Of a stretch of DNA of 64,000 nucleotides, positions 59,677 to 64,000 are shown piece by piece (positions within the stretch are counted from its first letter, which is position 1; each line of letters opens with the position of its first letter). Source of the DNA: Nitrincola sp048264025 (lineage in GTDB: Bacteria; Pseudomonadota; Gammaproteobacteria; Pseudomonadales; Balneatricaceae); NCBI RefSeq assembly GCF_048264025.1, contig NZ_JBLXDN010000012.1, positions 56,872-120,871 of the forward strand, read 5' to 3'. Under the pieces are notes generated by a model. The model did no database searches. It was not told where the DNA came from and saw only the letters and a program-made list of their open reading frames with translations. The position numbers were made by a program, and so were the translations under genes.

Positions 59677-60314
59677 TGTGAAGTTCCCGCACACTGATCC
59701 AGGTTGATTTTACGTACCGGCCCACGAATACCCAGTTCATGATGCGTGGTCAGAATCACGCTGCCGCCCTGCTGGGCATGGCGCAACAACAACGCCTCTT
59801 TAGCCGCCACCCCGCGTTTATCGATGGCGGTAAAAGGCTCATCCAGAATCCATAAAGGCGCGTGACTCAAATACAGGCGAGCCAGACTCACCCTGCGATT
59901 TTGCCCAGCCGATAGCGAATGACAGGGCACATCCTCAAATCCACGCAGTCCCACCTGCTCCAGCGCCTGGTCGATGGCATCTGCATCGATGGATGGGCTC
60001 AGAGCGGCATACCAGCGCAGATTTTCCTGAGGTGAAAGCACCGCTTTTACCCCTGCCTGATGGCCAAAATAGAGCAGGTTACGACAAAATTCTTCACGTA
60101 CTTCAGCAACAGGCTCGCCACGCCAGAAGATCTCGCCTTCATAGTTACGCGACAGGCCGCTGAGTATCCGCAGCAAAGTGGTTTTACCACTGCCGTTCTG
60201 ACCTTCGATCTGGACGATTTCACCCGGCGAGACAGAAAATCCCAGGCGATTGAACAGTACTCGGTCGTCACGTTCACAGAAGAGGTTTTGCACGGTTAAC
60301 AGCTGATCTGCCAC
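59673..60314 (-). CDS. ccmA: ABC transporter ATPase CcmA
   Basis: 213 residues from the GTG at 60314, with AAGGG upstream. Walker A is GQNGSGKTTLLR, the ABC signature HSLSAGQNRRVSLARL and Walker B LWILDEPF, with the switch histidine in TTHHELG. Its ATP hydrolysis drives release of holo-CcmE. It is the first gene of the ccm operon and diverges from the FliK-like gene; the longer frame reaching 60491 is rejected because it lacks homology. Confidence 0.95.
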   Translation of the reverse strand: MADQLLTVQNLFCERDDRVLFNRLGFSVSPGEIVQIEGQNGSGKTTLLRILSGLSRNYEGEIFWRGEPVAEVREEFCRNLLYFGHQAGVKAVLSPQENLRWYAALSPSIDADAIDQALEQVGLRGFEDVPCHSLSAGQNRRVSLARLYLSHAPLWILDEPFTAIDKRGVAAKEALLLRHAQQGGSVILTTHHELGIRGPVRKINLDQCAGTSQ

Positions 60315-60343
60315 GCTTGGACCCTTTAAAAAACGGACTCTTG

Positions 60344-60351
60344 GTCGATAA
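60344..60351 (+). promoter_or_regulatory. FliA-like -10 element before the FliK-like gene
   Basis: GTCGATAA is one base from the sigma-28 -10 consensus GCCGATAA, with TAAA at 60327-60330 upstream. The gap between them is 13 bp rather than the usual 15, so the assignment is tentative. Confidence 0.35.
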
Positions 60352-60424
60352 TGAACAAATGGGCCATTATATACAGAATGCCCACTCAGCGTCAGGCTCA
60401 ACTTTTGCAGGAAGGACAGGGCTC

Positions 60425-62608
60425 TTGTTACCCCCAACCACAGTCCCAAACAGTGCGACCTCAACCAGCAGCACATCCACTCAGTCGTCATCGGCCAGTT
60501 CCGGACTGCCCGCAGCTGGCAGCGAGATTCAGGCGGTAGTTCGCAGTGTCGCCAGTGGAGACACCTCTGGCCAGGTGTTTCGGATTCAGGTCGAGGCCAA
60601 CAATCGCCTGCTGGAATTGATCACCCGCGCGCCCCTTTCAAGCGGGGATCGTATCAACCTGTCCCGAAGCCCCAGTGGGGAATTGCAGATTCAACTGCCG
60701 CCCCAAGGCAACCCGCAAACGCAAACACCGGCCAACACGGGCGCCAATCTCAACCGAATTTTGCTCAATGTGGCCCAGCAAAACAGTGCGCAGATCATGC
60801 AGTCCCTGCCACTGAACACGCCTAAACAGGCGCAGGTGATGCAATCAACGCCTCTGACGGCAAGCGCCCAACCAGCGTCAGGCAGCAGCGGCACTGCCGG
60901 GGGTGCGGCTCAAGCCTCGGCGCCAAACACGGCCAGCATCGCAGGCCAACAGAACTCTCAAACCAGCCCCGGTCAGACTGGATCAGCTTCGAACACCGGC
61001 AGCACGCCCGCCACAGCCAGCAGCACCCAGGCAAACACGGCAACACCCGCATCTCCTGCCACGACAGGCAAGGGAGACAATACACCAACTCAGTCTGCTC
61101 CAGCACAAACTGGCGCGGCTTCACAAACTCCTGCGCAAGCTCAGCCCCGTGGCGTTTCTCAGCCGCCAGCCCAGACTTTGCCGGCGCCATCCGGCACAGC
61201 CGAAAGCCAACCTCCCGCGGCCAAGGCGGTGCTGTATCGTGCACAGATCAGCCAGATGAACACCCTGACTACACCCGCGCCAGCCACAGCACAGAATACG
61301 GCAGGTGCTGCTTCTGCAAACGGCGCAGGCACGACTCAACCCCAAGGGCAGACCGCCGCATCACAATCCAGTACAGCCCCCTCTACCTCTGCGCCCACCG
61401 CTCAGCCTAACCCTGGTGGCGCAACCGGTTCAGGCAACCCGTCACCCAGTACCCAAAACGCTCCTCAAGGTCAGAACACCCCTCAAAATCAGAACCCTGG
61501 TCAAACTCAGTCCCAGGCAAACACGGCAAATGGTCGAGAAGGCGCCACTGGATCACAAACAGCAGCCCTGACGCAGAAAAGCCAGCAACTGGCGCGCAGT
61601 TTGAACATGCAGCAGCCGATCGCCAAACCTGTGCAGCACCAGGTACAGCTGAGTCTGGCAGGTGAGCGCATTAATCTGATCAGCCCCCGTCCATTAATGG
61701 TTGGTCAACAGGTCGTGCTGACGCGTACTGATAGCCAGCAGGTCAGCCTTTCCCCCCTGCCTCAGCTCCAGCCTCCCGTGCAGTCCAGTTTGCAGCTGCC
61801 TGCAGTACAGCAGGCACTGCGCGATGCGTTGCCGCAGCAGATTCCGTTTGGTGATGCCCTTAATCAGCTGGTTCAGCTCAGCCAAAGCCCCGCCGCGCGC
61901 AATCAAAGCGCTGTTAACCAGCTGGTCCAGTCCATGCTTAGCCTGTTTGGCGTGAGTCCGGGTAGTGAGGATGCCGGCGAGGCCGTGAAGCGAAACCTGC
62001 AGCAAGGAGGTCTGTTAACTGAAGCACGGCTTGGACAGCCCGGTGCCGATAAGGCAGCCCCTCAGGCGGACCTCAAGCAGCAATTGGGGCAACTGCTCAA
62101 GGCTGCGGAGCAGCTCCCCGAAGGTGCGCGCCAGCAAATGACACGTCTGGTCGATGCACTTCAGGCACGCTCGACCAGCCAACAGGTCAGCAGCCTTCAG
62201 GCCTGGAAAGAGCAGCCGGATGGTTCCATGGAAAGGGTTTACCGACTGGACTTGCCCATCCGGCAGGCCGAACGTTTTGATAATGCAGAACTGACCATTA
62301 CCGAACGCAGAGAGCGCCAGCCCGATGGTGAAATGCTGTCACTGTGGAATGCCGCCTTGCATTTCGATCTGGATGACCATGGCAGTGTTGATGCCCGACT
62401 CAGTTTGCAGGAAGGCTGGCGTTTGCAGCTACAGTTCTGGGCAGAGGAGCCACAGACCCAAAACCTGATCAATACACGTCTGGCACCGTTTACGGATACG
62501 CTGCACCAGCAAGGATTTCTGGTCGAGAACGTTCAGGTCCTTGCCGGGCGCCCCAGTCAGCCAGAACTCACAACGGTTCAACGCCGTCTGGTGGATGTAC
62601 ACACATGA
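60425..62608 (+). CDS. fliK: FliK-like flagellar hook-length control protein
   Basis: About 727 residues. The first 100 residues and the last 150 are folded; between them lies a roughly 350-residue low-complexity linker rich in Ala, Gln, Thr, Pro and Ser (about 110-440), typical of FliK-type molecular rulers. The C-terminal Flg_hook domain is recognisable (MERVYRLDLPIRQAERFDNA, LHFDLDDHGSVDARLSLQE). FliK is secreted and switches the flagellar export apparatus once the hook has reached its length. The TTG at 60425 is favoured because AGGAAGGA stands 8 nt before it. An ATG at 60359 and a TTG at 60317 lack a ribosome-binding site and lie near a putative promoter. Confidence 0.8.
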   Translation: MLPPTTVPNSATSTSSTSTQSSSASSGLPAAGSEIQAVVRSVASGDTSGQVFRIQVEANNRLLELITRAPLSSGDRINLSRSPSGELQIQLPPQGNPQTQTPANTGANLNRILLNVAQQNSAQIMQSLPLNTPKQAQVMQSTPLTASAQPASGSSGTAGGAAQASAPNTASIAGQQNSQTSPGQTGSASNTGSTPATASSTQANTATPASPATTGKGDNTPTQSAPAQTGAASQTPAQAQPRGVSQPPAQTLPAPSGTAESQPPAAKAVLYRAQISQMNTLTTPAPATAQNTAGAASANGAGTTQPQGQTAASQSSTAPSTSAPTAQPNPGGATGSGNPSPSTQNAPQGQNTPQNQNPGQTQSQANTANGREGATGSQTAALTQKSQQLARSLNMQQPIAKPVQHQVQLSLAGERINLISPRPLMVGQQVVLTRTDSQQVSLSPLPQLQPPVQSSLQLPAVQQALRDALPQQIPFGDALNQLVQLSQSPAARNQSAVNQLVQSMLSLFGVSPGSEDAGEAVKRNLQQGGLLTEARLGQPGADKAAPQADLKQQLGQLLKAAEQLPEGARQQMTRLVDALQARSTSQQVSSLQAWKEQPDGSMERVYRLDLPIRQAERFDNAELTITERRERQPDGEMLSLWNAALHFDLDDHGSVDARLSLQEGWRLQLQFWAEEPQTQNLINTRLAPFTDTLHQQGFLVENVQVLAGRPSQPELTTVQRRLVDVHT

Positions 62609-62880
62609 GTGATCGCCTGGACGAAAAAAGCGCCGTTGCTCTACGTTATGATGCCGATTCAGGCAGCGCACCCAAGGTGGTCGCCAAGGGGCGCGGGCTT
62701 ATCGCCGAACAGATTCTGGCACTGGCTGAAGAGCACGACATTCACATTCACCAGAGCCCTGAGCTGATTGAGGTTTTGATTCGGCTGGAGCTGGGTGACG
62801 AGATACCCGAAGCGCTCTACCGTGCCATTGCAGAAGTGATCGCCTTTGCCTACGGGCTCAAGAAGGACGGGAAGGACTAG
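62605..62880 (+). CDS. FlhB C-terminal-domain-like protein (FhlB type)
   Basis: A 91-residue protein that matches the cytoplasmic end of FlhB/YscU: AVALRYDADSGSAPKVVAKG, LIAEQILALAEEHDIHIHQS and LYRAIAEVIAFAYGLK. It lacks the NPTH autocleavage site and the membrane domain of FlhB. Stand-alone copies are common next to a FliK-like gene and are thought to act in export-substrate switching. The start overlaps the FliK-like stop codon by 4 nt. Confidence 0.88.
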   Translation: MSDRLDEKSAVALRYDADSGSAPKVVAKGRGLIAEQILALAEEHDIHIHQSPELIEVLIRLELGDEIPEALYRAIAEVIAFAYGLKKDGKD

Positions 62881-62913
62881 AAACAAGGCGCCAGGATCAC
62901 AGCAGCCTCAGGG

Positions 62914-63333
62914 TTAGTGACGCTGTTGTTGTTCCGGCAACATTTCGCTGCTGTGCAGCTCTCGATGCAGCAGAGCCATCAGCTCTGCCTCAGGACGACC
63001 GATACCACAGTTGCGCACCAGGTCATCGACCGATGCACCCATCTCCATCAACTTGGCCGCCTGGTTATACGCCAACACACCGGGGTCACGGTTCTCCAGC
63101 TCCTGCTGTTTCTCAACCGTAATATTGAGGGTACGCTCGATTGCCATCAGGCGCTTGCCCATACCGATGGAGCCGTTTGTCATGGCACGAATTTCGTTAC
63201 GCAGCACGTTGATAAGCGCCTGGTGACGACGTTCCTGACGCTTAACGCGGATCAGCACATGAATGCAGATCGCTGCAGCCAGCAGCGTCAGCACTGCCAT
63301 GCCCAACATGATTAGCTGTGTGTATTCCGCCAC
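62914..63333 (-). CDS. DUF2802 domain-containing protein
   Basis: 139 residues with an N-terminal membrane helix (LIMLGMAVLTLLAAAICIHVLI), a coiled-coil-like stretch (about 35-85) and the DUF2802 C-terminus (AYNQAAKLMEMGASVDDLVR, IGRPEAELMALLHRE). The second half resembles a helix-turn-helix without evidence of DNA binding. It follows the CheW-domain gene on the same strand, the order seen in Pseudomonas chemotaxis clusters. The start is a GTG. Confidence 0.85.
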   Translation of the reverse strand: MAEYTQLIMLGMAVLTLLAAAICIHVLIRVKRQERRHQALINVLRNEIRAMTNGSIGMGKRLMAIERTLNITVEKQQELENRDPGVLAYNQAAKLMEMGASVDDLVRNCGIGRPEAELMALLHRELHSSEMLPEQQQRH

Positions 63334-63411
63334 GCCGAATCCGTGCTCCGTTCAGACAGGGTTAATCCGAATAGGACAGTGTACCCGATCCCGTGGCGGG
63401 GTTCATCGTAT

Positions 63412-64000
<589 letters not shown>

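Noticed and set aside
60900..61560. CRISPR-like or satellite repeat in the FliK-like gene
   Set aside because: Only compositional bias (Ala, Gln, Thr, Pro). There are no spaced identical repeats. I saw no CRISPR array anywhere in the window.

Overview
The window is chromosomal DNA from a Gammaproteobacterium. It most resembles a marine, flagellated, piliated member of the Oceanospirillales/Pseudomonadales side (Marinobacterium-like); this placement is inferred from gene content and gene order, not from a database search. The clues are the rpsU-yqeY-dnaG-rpoD-tRNA-Ile2 block, a Pil-Chp chemosensory cluster, a six-gene Mrp Na+/H+ antiporter operon with fused subunits A and B, and a complete ccmABCDEFGHI operon next to fliK-like, FlhB-tail-like, DUF2802 and CheW-like genes, an arrangement known from Pseudomonas.

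Region 1 (1-12.3 kb) looks accessory. On the minus strand it holds ETF-ubiquinone oxidoreductase (partial), etfA and etfB, then a GMC alcohol dehydrogenase / aldehyde dehydrogenase / enoyl-CoA hydratase operon, a family I CoA-transferase and a LamB-type porin. A TetR-type regulator sits in the middle on the plus strand. The same palindrome (GTAACTAACTAGTTAGTA, at most one mismatch) lies in front of etfB, the hydratase operon, the CoA-transferase and the porin. This is strong sequence evidence for one self-contained catabolic regulon: porin uptake, alcohol to aldehyde to acid, CoA activation, hydration, and ETF electron transfer to quinone. The substrate is unknown. A tatABC operon diverges from the porin.

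Region 2 (12.3-14.6 kb) is a decayed junction: a small four-cysteine protein, a hipB with a truncated hipA behind it and three operators spaced exactly 49 bp apart, then about 0.6 kb with nothing recognisable, and two tandem 3'-fragments of tRNA-fMet inside a 77-bp direct repeat. The fragments look like attachment-site scars.

Region 3 (14.6-29.7 kb) is mostly core genome: a small exported protein, a c-di-GMP phosphodiesterase and an Aer-like receptor, a candidate sigma-54-driven small RNA, apaH-glpE-cca-folM, folBK, plsY, tsaD, and the rpsU-yqeY-dnaG-rpoD block with tRNA-Ile2(CAU). Region 4 (29.9-39.9 kb) carries a diguanylate cyclase and pilGHIJ-chpA. Region 5 (40-49.5 kb) has mrpACDEFG, mnmC, a CBS protein, a DUF4126 protein and yheU. 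Region 6 (49.4-64 kb) has ligA, zipA, ccmABCDEFGHI, a FliK-like gene, an FlhB-tail-like gene, a DUF2802 gene and a CheW-domain gene that runs off the right edge through a hexanucleotide repeat.
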